Assembly (NCBI GenBank): GCA_964398355.1
Contig: CAYNMM010000066.1
Location: 1-21,857 of the forward strand
Length of the DNA: 21,857 bases
Direction: 5' to 3'
Source: WFZT01 sp964398355
GTDB lineage: Bacteria > Hydrothermota > Hydrothermia > B15-G9 > WFZT01
Part shown: one piece after another, positions 1 to 8,700 of the stretch
How the letters are laid out: each line of letters starts with the position of its first letter
Position numbering within the stretch: the first letter of the stretch is position 1
The notes under the pieces: model-generated
Told to the model about the DNA's origin: nothing
Seen by the model: the letters and a program-made list of their open reading frames with translations, nothing else
Database searches by the model: none
Translations under genes and position numbers: made by a program

Positions 1-21
1 TCATCCTGAGAAACATAGGTA

Positions 22-216
22 ATGTCAGAGGTTGTGGGTGGATCTTTTCGCAAGCAGGTGAGGGAGGTAAAGAGGGTTTTCCGCAAAGTAAAAGGGGATG
101 TGATCAACGGTAAAGTATTTTATGAACACCTTCCGTTTGGAAATTTGCAGCGGGTTCCTTACAGACTCGAAAATATACGTCAAATTTTAACAGTGAGGAG
201 CTACTCAAAAAATTAG
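22..216 (+). CDS. Short basic ORF, doubtful
   Basis: A 64-codon ORF that I do not recognise. The predicted protein is rich in Lys and Arg in its first half (about residues 10-25) and has no membrane segment or metal-binding motif. It begins 12 nt after an in-frame TGA and has only a weak AGG before its ATG. Its TAG overlaps the PHP gene's TAA on the other strand, so the two would converge tail to tail. Codon choice is not obviously wrong for this genome. It may be a small basic protein or chance open frame; the stretch 1-212 holds nothing else I can identify. Confidence 0.2.
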   Translation: MSEVVGGSFRKQVREVKRVFRKVKGDVINGKVFYEHLPFGNLQRVPYRLENIRQILTVRSYSKN

Positions 217-1052
217 TCCATAGCCAGGGTCGCGTGAGCTCTTTTTAATGCTTCGTAGCTTTCTATTGGTACATCCATTGAGCCGAGAGGGGCTTTGCTC
301 CTTCCTTCACCGTGGAAATCGGTTCCACCTGTTTTTATCAGATTGTAATGGTCAGCTATTTCAGTGAGTATTTTGCGAATATCAGGCGAATTTTCAGGGT
401 GCCAGATTTCGACTCCCATAAGCCCGAACTTCACGAGATATACGACATGGTCTGGATCGCCTGTCTTTCCAGGGTGAGCGTAAACCGGTATTCCACCGGC
501 CTTCAGAATAAGTTCCACTCCTTGCTCAGGTGTAAGCTTAAATTTTGGGACATAAGCAGGTCGCCCTTCGGCGATATAAAGGTCAAATGCTTCCTGTGTT
601 GATGAGACGTATCCTTTATCGACCAAAACTTTAGCCACGTGTGGACGTCCAATATTCATGCTACTGCCGGCTGCCATCAGGATTTCGTCAAATTCGATGT
701 CGATTCCCAGATCCTGGAGAATTTTCGCCATTTTCCGTGCTCGCTCCAGCCGTGCATTTCTAAAAACCCTGAGTGCCTCAAGGAAATCGGTATCCCTAAA
801 ATCCATGTAGTATCCGAGAATATGTACCTCACGCTTATTCTCTTCAGTCGATAATTCTACACCAGGAATAACTTCTTTAAGGCCGAGTCTTTTCCCATGT
901 TCAATTGCCCGATCGAGACAGGCAACCGTATCGTGATCCGTTACGGATAGAATTTTAACACCTACCTGTGCAGCTTTTTCTATCAGTTGCTCCGGTGTAT
1001 ATAGACCATCTGAGCAGGTAGTGTGAGTGTGTAAATCAACTACCCCATTGAT
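213..1052 (-). CDS. PHP-domain phosphoesterase (YciV/RNase AM-like)
   Basis: A metal-dependent PHP-domain protein of the YciV/RNase AM (3',5'-nucleoside bisphosphate phosphatase) type, about 279 residues, the usual size. The first ATG (804-806) would drop the catalytic N-terminus. Reading upstream in frame without a stop to about 1052 restores the metal motif DLHTHT (residues 6-11), then SVTDHDT (36-42), PGVELST and VHILGYY. Downstream are AHPGK and GGTDFHG near the C-terminus. No ATG, GTG or TTG lies in frame between the upstream stop and the first motif. I placed the start at the ATC of 1050-1052, which is 7 nt after an AAAGGAG; this is an inference. The gene overlaps the 3' end of the FTCD gene by 13 nt. 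The family call is strong; the natural substrate is not determined. Confidence 0.85.
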   Translation of the reverse strand: MNGVVDLHTHTTCSDGLYTPEQLIEKAAQVGVKILSVTDHDTVACLDRAIEHGKRLGLKEVIPGVELSTEENKREVHILGYYMDFRDTDFLEALRVFRNARLERARKMAKILQDLGIDIEFDEILMAAGSSMNIGRPHVAKVLVDKGYVSSTQEAFDLYIAEGRPAYVPKFKLTPEQGVELILKAGGIPVYAHPGKTGDPDHVVYLVKFGLMGVEIWHPENSPDIRKILTEIADHYNLIKTGGTDFHGEGRSKAPLGSMDVPIESYEALKRAHATLAMD

Positions 1053-2551
1053 TCTATAACTCCTTTCACGATCTCATCGATCGAGGAATAAAAGTTTTCA
1101 TCCATGCTGTTAACTTTCTCTTTAACCTGGTTGACAAATTCATGGTCCTTTATGGATGCAATATTGATATATACGTTCATTTTTGCACCATCGTAAGCAC
1201 TTCTTGCCTGCAGGGCTGCCACGCCGACATCGGAGATCGCGTTTTTGTTTCCATGAGCAAAGAGTTCTTTGAGCAGAGCTATTGTTTCATAAGCCCTCTC
1301 CATTGTTACAAGTGGAACTTCTGTTGCCTTTTTGAGTGCATTCTGAATGGCCTCAGTCCGTTTCTCTTTCTCCTCTGGTGTTTCCTTAGGCAGTTTGAAT
1401 GCGGACATGACCTCATTGAATGCCTCTGAATCTTCCTGCATGAGAGTGAGGGCCTTTTTTATCCCAGCGTAGGCCTTTTCCTGAATGCTTTTCATGGATT
1501 CGTGATAATCCCTGTACTTTTTGCTTTTCAGGGTGAGACCGGCTACCATTGAGATGAGTGCGTAGGACAGGGCCAGGGAAAGTGCTGATGCGGCACCGCC
1601 TCCAGGTGTGGGAGTTGCAAGTGAAAGCTCGGTTACAAATTCCTCGACAGGATTGTCATATCCAAGTTTATTTTCGAGAATCTGATCTTCTTTGAAATTT
1701 TCAAGTCTTAGATAGAAATCAGCCACCTGAGTGAGAGCTTTCTGTGGAATGAGTCCCACGATTTCAGATCCAATTACAGGTACACCGTACCTTTCTGCAA
1801 GAAGTTTGACAAGTTCAAAAGCGAGATAGACAGGGGACTTCTCAAAATCTACGAGGTTCATGGAAACCTGTACAATTCCACGATTTTTCAGCTCAAATCC
1901 GAGGGCTTTGACAGCCGAGAGTCCGCCATGTTTTGCTCTTACCCGGCGAGCTATCTTCTTTGCAATGGAGAGGTCATTTGTGCCAAGGTTTACGTTATAA
2001 GCAATCAGGAATTTTCTGACTCCGACTACTGTAGCACCTGCAGTAGGATGCACCTCAGAAGGACCATAGTCAGGTTTTCGAGCAGGATCAGTTTTAATTG
2101 CCTCTCTCAGTCCCTCAAATTCTCCTTTTCTGATCCATGCGAGGTCTTTTCTCTCCGGCCTTGTAGCAGCCTCTTCGTAAAGGTAAACCGGTATATGGAG
2201 CTCATCAGCTATCCTTTTCGCAAGTTTATTGGCGAGTTGTACACATTCCTCCACTGTAATATCTTTTAGGGGAACGAATGGAATTACATCCGTTGCACCG
2301 ATCCTTGGATGTGCCCCTTTATGCTTATTAAGGTCTATCAGTTCAGCTGCCTTTTTTGTAGCATTGAAAGCGGCTTCAATAGCCGCTTCGGGTGGTGCTA
2401 CAAAGGTGATTACGCTTCTATTGTGGTCGGGGTCCATTTCCCTGTCAAGCAATTTAACCCCCGGAACCTTTGTTATTTCTGACACAATCTGGTTAACAAC
2501 TTCCTCCCTTCTTCCCTCAGAAAAATTAGGAACACATTCAACTAATTTCAT
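1040..2551 (-). CDS. ftcD: Bifunctional glutamate formimidoyltransferase / formimidoyl-THF cyclodeaminase
   Basis: Moves the formimino group from formiminoglutamate to tetrahydrofolate and then deaminates the product to 5,10-methenyl-THF, normally in histidine (or purine) breakdown in the cytoplasm. At 503 residues it is close to the full-length fused enzyme. The transferase half (1 to about 300) opens with CVPNFSEGR and has KGAHPRIGATDVIPFVP at 78-94, where His81 matches the catalytic His of the family. The cyclodeaminase half (about 302-503) has TPTPGGGAASAL, then DSEAFN near 374 and FAHGNKNAISDVG near 431. The ATG follows AAGGAGGAG placed immediately after the yceD stop, 13 nt away. No hut genes are in the window. 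The family call is firm; whether the physiological substrate comes from histidine or a purine is open. Confidence 0.95.
   Translation of the reverse strand: MKLVECVPNFSEGRREEVVNQIVSEITKVPGVKLLDREMDPDHNRSVITFVAPPEAAIEAAFNATKKAAELIDLNKHKGAHPRIGATDVIPFVPLKDITVEECVQLANKLAKRIADELHIPVYLYEEAATRPERKDLAWIRKGEFEGLREAIKTDPARKPDYGPSEVHPTAGATVVGVRKFLIAYNVNLGTNDLSIAKKIARRVRAKHGGLSAVKALGFELKNRGIVQVSMNLVDFEKSPVYLAFELVKLLAERYGVPVIGSEIVGLIPQKALTQVADFYLRLENFKEDQILENKLGYDNPVEEFVTELSLATPTPGGGAASALSLALSYALISMVAGLTLKSKKYRDYHESMKSIQEKAYAGIKKALTLMQEDSEAFNEVMSAFKLPKETPEEKEKRTEAIQNALKKATEVPLVTMERAYETIALLKELFAHGNKNAISDVGVAALQARSAYDGAKMNVYINIASIKDHEFVNQVKEKVNSMDENFYSSIDEIVKGVIESMG
1060..1066 (-). promoter_or_regulatory. 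Shine-Dalgarno inside ftcD for the PHP gene
   Basis: AAAGGAG on the minus strand lies within the last codons of ftcD. It is 7 nt before the in-frame ATC at 1050-1052 and 11 nt before an ATG (1046-1048) that is in the ftcD frame and meets TAG two codons later. It is the only good ribosome site near the PHP N-terminus, and it bears on the choice among a non-canonical start, a frameshift or a sequence error. Confidence 0.5.
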
Positions 2552-2564
2552 ATTTCTCCTCCTT

Positions 2565-3101
2565 TTACAGGCCGAGTTTCGATTTTAATTCCAGAAGTTT
2601 TGACATTCTTGGGTCTACTTTTGGTTGATTCATGTGTTCACATGTTTCGTAATTCCAGTTAGCACCGCATACAGGACATAGCCCCTTACAATCCGGCTTA
2701 CAAAGAGGCTTCATGGGTACTGATAGGATAACAATTTCCCTGACAAATGGGACGACATCAATTTCCTCTGTCTCAATAAACTGTGTAAAAATGTCTCTAT
2801 CTTTCAGTGACTTTTCCTCAGAAAATGGTTCTTTCCCGACTTTTATGTAATAAGTTTCCGTCTCTTTAAACTCTTTCTCGAAATTTTCGAGACAACGTGC
2901 ACACGTCAATTTCAGTTTGTAACTTGCTTCGAGAGTTAGTCGGACATTTTTCCCTGATTTGTATGCCTGAATGTAGAGATCAAGAGCACCAATGAGCTCG
3001 AAGTCATTGTCCTGGAGCTCAAGATCCTCCTCTGAGTAAGATGCCCAGAATTCATTTAAACCTGGTTTGAGATCTTCGAGCTGAAGTTTCAATTTGATCA
3101 C
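2565..3101 (-). CDS. yceD: YceD / DUF177 family protein
   Basis: Member of the DUF177 family (E. coli YceD, linked to 23S rRNA accumulation). It shows the family cysteines: CARCLE at 67-72, and a C-terminal zinc-ribbon-like set with Cys134, 138, 142 and 145 inside KPLCKPDCKGLCPVCG. Length (178 aa) is normal. The listed start is a GTG at 3099-3101 that touches an AAAAGGGG motif (3101-3108). A TTG three codons later (3090-3092) is 8 nt from that motif and is the more natural start. It is the first gene after a 146-bp gap following the MBL gene, and ftcD follows 13 nt downstream. The ribosomal protein gene rpmF, usual next to yceD, is absent here. Confidence 0.9.
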   Translation of the reverse strand: MIKLKLQLEDLKPGLNEFWASYSEEDLELQDNDFELIGALDLYIQAYKSGKNVRLTLEASYKLKLTCARCLENFEKEFKETETYYIKVGKEPFSEEKSLKDRDIFTQFIETEEIDVVPFVREIVILSVPMKPLCKPDCKGLCPVCGANWNYETCEHMNQPKVDPRMSKLLELKSKLGL

Positions 3102-3247
3102 CCCTTTTAATGGAATGTTAATATGATTGAGCCAATTCGGAGAATGCTCAAGAAGTACCGGTTAAGTTTTGAATGCATCATTGTCTATAAAAATTTTTAG
3201 GGCAGGCTGGTGCACATTGATTGAAAAGGGCAGCAAAAGATAGAGGT

Positions 3248-4636
3248 TTAGAGTTCTTTTTCTTCTAAATACTCCGGGATGAACGTTTTCCTGCCTTCAG
3301 CCTCCAGACTTTTTGCAAAGGCTTCTGTGGACTCAGGCTCACCATGGACGAGTATAAATGTTGGGTCATTGAATCTTCTTGCCCAGTCGAGCAGGCCATC
3401 TTTGCCTGCATGAGAAGAGAATCCATTAATAGTATACACTTTAGCGTGGACTTTAACTTCCTCACCATAAATTGTGACAGATTCTCTACCCTCGATAATC
3501 TGGCGTCCCAGAGTGCCACGAGCCTGATAACCTACAAATACAACACTTGACTCCTTTCTCCAGAGATTATGTTTCAGGTGGTGTTTGACCCGGCCACCCG
3601 TACACATACCGGAGCCTGCGATGATGATGGCACCCGATTTGATGTCATTGATTTTCTTGGATTCCTCAACTGATCGGGTAAATTTCAAGCCGGGGAATGC
3701 GAACGGGTCTTTATGCTCTTTTAAAAGCTCTCTTGCTTCGTCGTCGTAACATTCGGGGTGGGCCTTGAATATCCTCGTCGCGGAAATTGCAAGTGGTGAA
3801 TCAAGGAAGACTCGCGTTCCTTTTGGCAATTCCCCCTGCTCATAAAATTCTCTTAAAAAATAGAGAATGTCTTGAGCCCTTTCGAGAGCAAAAGACGGAA
3901 TAATAACATTCCCTCCCCTCTCAAAGGTATCGTGAATAGCCTCCTTTAGTTCTCTTACTGATTCCTCAACACTTTTATGCACTCTATCACCGTAGGTTGT
4001 TTCCATCATAACATAATCTGCATCTTTCATGACAGGCGCATCAGGGTCTCTCACAATGGGCTTATTGTAATTTCCAAGATCGCCGGAAAAGACAAATTTT
4101 GGGCCGTTTTTGAAATTCAATTCCACGAAGGACGAGCCGAGAATATGGCCAGCATCCCTAAAAGTGATTTCCACAGAATCAAAGAGTGTGAATGGCTTTG
4201 AATAATCAAGAATCTTTGTGAATTTGCTGAGGGACATAACAGCGTCAGAAACATCGTACAGTGGCTCTACCGGTGGAAGTCCACGACGCTCATTCCTTTT
4301 TGATAATGCATAGGCCTCTTCTTCCTGGAGCTTTGCGGCATCGAGAAGCATGATGGATGCTATGTCTCTGGTGGCAGGAGTTGTGATAATTTCACCGCGA
4401 AAACCCTCTGCAACAAGTTTTGGCACAAGACCGAGGTGATCAAGATGACCGTGGGTAATAATTACGTATTCAATCTCAGATGGATCAAATGGAAATTCGT
4501 TGTAATTCCTCTCCTCTATCTCGTGCTCTCCCTGAAACATCCCTGATTCCAGGAGAAACTTTCTTCCATCGACATCAAAGAGATACATTGAACCTGTTAC
4601 TGTGCCAGCAGCGCCGAGAAATTTAATTTTAACCAA
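3248..4636 (-). CDS. MBL-fold / beta-CASP RNA-processing exonuclease-like protein
   Basis: A 462-residue metallo-beta-lactamase protein with a beta-CASP RNA-specificity domain (CPSF73/Ysh1-like, COG1236 type), probably a cytoplasmic zinc ribonuclease. MBL motif II is THGHLDHLG (His62, His64, Asp66, His67), motif III is DAGHILGSS (His164) and motif IV is FSGDLG (Asp186). The beta-CASP part shows METTYGDR (Glu212), GSGMCTGGRVKHHL (341-354), GFSSHAGKDGLLDW (405-418) and a terminal VHGEPES. The start is TTG at 4634-4636, supported by AAAGGAG 9 nt upstream. It overlaps the stop of the small membrane protein gene by 8 nt, so the two are probably co-translated. Family is certain; the RNA target cannot be read from the sequence. 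Confidence 0.93.
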   Translation of the reverse strand: MVKIKFLGAAGTVTGSMYLFDVDGRKFLLESGMFQGEHEIEERNYNEFPFDPSEIEYVIITHGHLDHLGLVPKLVAEGFRGEIITTPATRDIASIMLLDAAKLQEEEAYALSKRNERRGLPPVEPLYDVSDAVMSLSKFTKILDYSKPFTLFDSVEITFRDAGHILGSSFVELNFKNGPKFVFSGDLGNYNKPIVRDPDAPVMKDADYVMMETTYGDRVHKSVEESVRELKEAIHDTFERGGNVIIPSFALERAQDILYFLREFYEQGELPKGTRVFLDSPLAISATRIFKAHPECYDDEARELLKEHKDPFAFPGLKFTRSVEESKKINDIKSGAIIIAGSGMCTGGRVKHHLKHNLWRKESSVVFVGYQARGTLGRQIIEGRESVTIYGEEVKVHAKVYTINGFSSHAGKDGLLDWARRFNDPTFILVHGEPESTEAFAKSLEAEGRKTFIPEYLEEKEL

Positions 4637-4892
4637 GATTGTCTTCTCCTTTGTCCCCTGAGGATTTTAATTCGGTCAATTTTTTGTGGGTATCCAGAAT
4701 TACGAGCGTTATTTCCGAGAAGAAATAAAAAAAGATGAAAATGATGAAGCCATAAAAAATAGAGAAGATAAAGAAAGAAACGCCAAACTTTGAAATACTG
4801 GCAAATCCACCGATAACGATCATGACGGATAAAATCCAGGCGAGATACTTAAAAATGCGGGAAATAGCTATGAGTGTAGAATATCTTTCCAT
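4629..4892 (-). CDS. Small membrane protein, two TM helices
   Basis: An 87-residue protein I do not recognise. It has two strongly hydrophobic stretches, about residues 14-33 and 37-66 (the second very Phe/Ile-rich), and then a polar Lys/Asp/Gly-rich tail. It would sit in the cytoplasmic membrane. Its ATG is only 14 nt after the 3' end of tRNA-Arg and has no visible Shine-Dalgarno, so it is likely transcribed from the tRNA promoter. It overlaps the MBL gene downstream by 8 nt and may act with it, for instance as an anchor; that is speculation. Confidence 0.7.
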   Translation of the reverse strand: MERYSTLIAISRIFKYLAWILSVMIVIGGFASISKFGVSFFIFSIFYGFIIFIFFYFFSEITLVILDTHKKLTELKSSGDKGEDNLG

Positions 4893-4906
4893 GCGATAAA
4901 TAGGAG

Positions 4907-4980
4907 CGCGCCCGGAGGGACTCGAACCCCCAACCAGCGGATTAGAAATCCGCTGCTCTATCCTGTTGAGCTACGGGCGC
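4907..4980 (-). tRNA. tRNA-Arg (anticodon UCU)
   Basis: A complete 74-nt cloverleaf on the minus strand. The acceptor stem GCGCCCG pairs with CGGGCGC and G is the discriminator. The D arm closes with GCTC/GAGC. The anticodon stem GCGGA/TCCGC holds the loop TTTCTAA with anticodon TCT, which reads AGA/AGG. The T arm is GGGGG-TTCGAGT-CCCTC with one G-T pair. CCA is not encoded. A sigma70-like promoter lies just upstream at 5001-5029. Confidence 0.97.
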
Positions 4981-5000
4981 ACATTTCAAAGAGCTCTATT

Positions 5001-5029
5001 ATTTTATATTTTTATCCACCTTTTTTCAA
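5001..5029 (-). promoter_or_regulatory. Promoter for tRNA-Arg and downstream genes
   Basis: Minus strand TTGAAA (5024-5029), a 17-nt spacer, then TAAAAT (5001-5006): each hexamer matches the sigma70 consensus at 5 of 6. Transcription would begin near 4994, about 14 nt before the tRNA 5' end, and could run on into the small membrane protein and the MBL gene. Confidence 0.6.
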
Positions 5030-5172
5030 TCTCATCCGGTACGACTGTTCAATGAATATCCTTGCCAATAAAGTCCATAATCTTCAAATCTTCCTCTCAC
5101 TGTGATGTACAAATCTCTGAGTTATTCCGGATCACCTATTCCCTGGTAAAGAGGATGCTCTTTTAATGCCCC

Positions 5173-5625
5173 TCATATCTTGTGAAATATGAGGAAAATG
5201 TTGTGAGGCCCATTCCATAGCTCTAACACGGTGCAGATCAGATTATTCAACCTCTCCTTCCTTCCAAATATTTTTCCCAAATCCGGTGCATTCAAAATAT
5301 GCAAAATCTTAAAAAACAATGTCTTCAAAGCATACCAGGGGCAAAAGTATGGAAAGAGAGATTCATAAAGCACGCTTAAATTTGTGAGAATATTAACTCC
5401 TGGGGAAGGTTGAAAGACCGAATTTATTACCTCCTTTTTAAATTCTCCCATGATGTGGAAGGTTTTACAGGGAAAAGAAAGAACAAAAATTCTATTTTCT
5501 GCTTCCTCTGAATTGTTTATTTCCACTCCATTATCTTGACCTGATGAAAGGTTATCCAATACTAATGTGCTTTTCTGGTGGGTTTGGAAATTTATCATCG
5601 AGAGACATGGATTTGAGAAAAGCAA
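5173..5625 (-). CDS. Unrecognised ORF in AT-rich gap
   Basis: A 150-codon ORF from a TTG, without a clear ribosome site; an internal ATG (codon 10) is an alternative start. The predicted protein has no motif I know. A central part rich in Phe, Leu and Tyr (about residues 80-120) is hydrophobic but not clearly a membrane helix. The surrounding stretch, 5030-5700, holds no other gene. Codon use is AT-rich and unlike the neighbouring molybdoenzyme genes. It could be an orphan gene, a remnant of a decayed gene, or chance. I lean to remnant or chance. Confidence 0.25.
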   Translation of the reverse strand: MLFSNPCLSMINFQTHQKSTLVLDNLSSGQDNGVEINNSEEAENRIFVLSFPCKTFHIMGEFKKEVINSVFQPSPGVNILTNLSVLYESLFPYFCPWYALKTLFFKILHILNAPDLGKIFGRKERLNNLICTVLELWNGPHNIFLIFHKI

Positions 5626-5700
5626 AAGAGTCCTGATGGTTTCTATTTTATATTTTGAGGTGGGGATTTCATAAAGATTTATTTAAGAAGTGGTAGGATT

Positions 5701-5739
5701 AATTTAGGGGGGCGGGCCTTCGGCCCGCCCCCCTAAATT
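5701..5739. terminator. Perfect 18-bp GC-rich hairpin, likely bidirectional terminator
   Basis: An exact inverted repeat with 18-bp arms (5701-5718 and 5722-5739) around a 3-nt loop. The inner 12 bp are only G and C (six G's, then CGGGCC) and the outer 6 bp are A/T. It starts 9 nt after the stop codon of the molybdopterin subunit gene. A proper T-run after the stem is missing on both strands; only the TAAATT ends give weak U/A content. It is best read as a terminator or mRNA 3'-end stabiliser for the molybdoenzyme operon. Confidence 0.7.
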
Positions 5740-5757
5740 CTTAAATTCTTAAATTCT
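5734..5757. repeat. Three tandem copies of an 8-bp unit over a stop codon
   Basis: TAAATTCT is repeated exactly three times (5734-5741, 5742-5749, 5750-5757). The array covers the last codons and the TAA of the molybdopterin subunit gene and runs into the outer arm of the hairpin. An 8-bp unit is not a multiple of three, so slippage would change the protein's C-terminal end. Confidence 0.8.
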
Positions 5758-8700
5758 TACAAGCTCAACTCTCGTATCGTAGTAGGATGCTGAGCCTCCG
5801 ATTACATCCTCCATTGAGACATTCTTTAACACCGGATCGATCCTCATGACAGCATTTGGACATATTCCTGTCGCGCGCCTCTTATCTCCTTTTATCACCT
5901 TACCATCCACTATGATGTCGTTAGCTCCATAGGCCCAGTGGCCATAGGACCAGGAAACAGCCACAACATCTTTTCTGACACCTTCGGTAATTTTCACCTT
6001 TCCTGCAACCGGGATTTTCTGACCATTTTTGAGATCCCAGACTCCCTCAGGATTGGTTGCGGAAACAATTTTTACAATATCACCGTCACGCAGATTGTAT
6101 TTTCTTGCTGTAACAGGATGTATATACACATAATTCTCCGGAGCATAAGTCTGAGTCATCCAGTAATCACCGATGGTTCTTGATTGCCCGCCGAAGATCT
6201 CCTTGTATGTTATGAGGAAGAGTGGATACTTTGAATCTTTGATTGGTTTTTCAGCTACATCCGCTATAGGTTTAAAGGTTCCAATGCCGGAGAATCTTTT
6301 ACCGTTCATGGGGTTTCTTGCGAGTGCGATGGGCTCGTAATAGATATTGAACATTCTTCCGAATTTGTGAACGAGCTTACCATTACCGATGAATTTGTTC
6401 GTGAAATCTTCGAATCTACCGCCACGATTGAGGACGTACACCACTTTTTTCCACCATTCTTTTCCGACGGCGCGGATCCATTTGTTTTCATCAAAAGTCG
6501 CCTTATCGAGGTGTTTCCTTGCACTTCTGAATATCTTTAATTCATTGAAACTTGCGTCAGGAACCTCCTCTCCAACCTTGTCACCAGCTGCTATATTTGC
6601 AACCATTTTGAGGTAAAAATCCTCCGGGCGTTTGAAATCCCAGCCCTTTCCAAATCCGTCCTTTCCGTATCCCGGAAGATTAAGTTTTTCCGCAATAGCG
6701 AGTAGCATGGCTTCCATTGAGAGGTGCATTTTCTCACCAAACACAGAGACAACTTCTGTTAGTGGCGTAACCGTTGGTTGTCTGACTTTACTTGTTTTTG
6801 TGGGAACATCAGGTGTTATATGTGGAGTGCCCCATCTTTCCCAGATGGCTGTATCCGGGAAGATATAATCCGCGTACATCGATGTTTCGCCGACAACAAT
6901 ATCACAGGCAATGAAGAGAGGAATAGCATCAAGATCTTTGAGAATTTCGATATTCTTATGAGCTGCTGGGGCTGCAAATGCCGGGGTTCCCTTATGAAGG
7001 ATCAATGCCTTAATTTTGTAAGGATATCCATCAGCTGCGGAGGGAAGGATTTCCTGATATACATTTCCGGTAAATGGGAACCAGGGTCTTTTTGCAGGAT
7101 AACCTTCAAAGAGGGTACTGTCTTCGTATTTGGATTTTTCTCTTGTGAGCTTGATACCGAAGGACCCCAATTTTCCAGGATGCATGGCTTTGAGGTTAAA
7201 CGGTCCCTTGCGTTTGTTGCCCATTTCATGCCAGTGGCCACCGCCGCCAGAAAGTCCACCCTTCCAATCAGGATTTCCGATTAGAAGATTGAGTACAATG
7301 ATGAGATACCCGTTGTAATATCCGTTGGGATGCTGGACCGGACCTCTGTAGAAATCAATGGCTGCTTTTTTACCATGGGATGTAAATTCGCTTGCAAGTT
7401 CGGCGATGTCATTGGCAGTTACACCTGAGAGACGAGCCCACTCATCGAGGGATTTCGAAAATGCCTCTTCCTTGAGTAATTGGAAGACGGATTTTACCTT
7501 TATCCCATTGACCTTGCCGGAATAGAAGAGTTCACCTGTTACAGGTGCACCTGACTGTGGTTTAACAGGAGTGGGTTTACCGTTGCTAATGACAACAAAA
7601 GTGTGTTCGTCGCCAATGCCTAATTCACTGGCTCTCAGAAGTGCACCGGGGCCATCTTTTTCTATTTTCACAAGATAAGTTGCATTGGTCCATGTGGTTT
7701 CATTGTTTAATTTGGCGGCCGATTTATTGGAGGCCCTTAGGTACTTTTCGTCGAAGCGTTTATTTTCTATGATCCACCTAATCATACCGAGAGCAAGGGC
7801 GGCGTCATAACCTGGTTTTACAGGCAGCCATTTCCATGCCCTGGCAGCTGTTTTACTGAGGCGAGGATCAACGACGGCAATTTTTAGCCTTCCAGTTGCA
7901 ATGCCTTCCGTGACTTTTTCTGAGAGAGGGGTAGGACCGAAATTAGCTTCAAATGCCCCGGTTCCCCAATAAATGATGAACTCACTGTTCAGTGCATCGG
8001 GTTTCATGTGTTCTTTTCCTGAAACCCATTTACCTTTTACGTATTTTCTCGTTGCGGCTTTATATGCAATATGATGGGATTGTTCACAGATTGTGGTATG
8101 TTCGTAGAAGTTCACACTTCCAAAGGCACTGTTAAGCCATCTTTTAGCAAATTCTTTTCTGCCGTGCTCGATTCTACCGGCCATAAATACGAGCTGGTTA
8201 TTGATTGGTCCGAGGTCCGGATGGTCTGGAGAGATGAGGGTATTGAGATATTTTCCGTATTTGAGTTTGAATTCGGACACGCTCATTTTCTTTTTTGCCA
8301 CGAGAGCAGCATCTTTTTTCATTTTCTTCAAAATTGCCGGGTCACGAAGTTTGTAAATATCCTTAAGTCCATGTACGTAACGATTTTCTTCCCCTTTTAC
8401 ATGTTTAAACAGGTACCCACCGTTTACGATTTCATTGATAGCCTGCTCAAAGGAGATAACTTTCCACCTATTTGAGCCTCTTGGGCCATCTCTTTTTAAT
8501 ACTTTCCTCAGCCTGTAAGGGTCATAGAGGGTCTGGATACCTGCCTGTCCTTTGGGGCAAAGTTTACCGTCGAATTTCGCTGCTTCGGTGGGTGACGTGG
8601 AGTAGGGTAGTTGAGGGATCATGTTCATTGGTGAATAAGGGTTTCCATCGATTTTCACAGCTATTCCGTTTAGTATTTTAACTTTGTTTGTGCATCCCGT

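Noticed and set aside
213..806. PHP gene starting at the ATG of 804-806 (197 aa)
   Set aside because: This start removes the DLHTHT and TDHDT metal motifs that are encoded without a stop just upstream; the true gene is longer.
5938..8681. Several long plus-strand open frames opposite the molybdopterin subunit gene
   Set aside because: They are antisense shadows: low-complexity, Cys/Phe/Ser-rich, no motifs or ribosome sites, while the minus strand encodes a full-length recognised enzyme.
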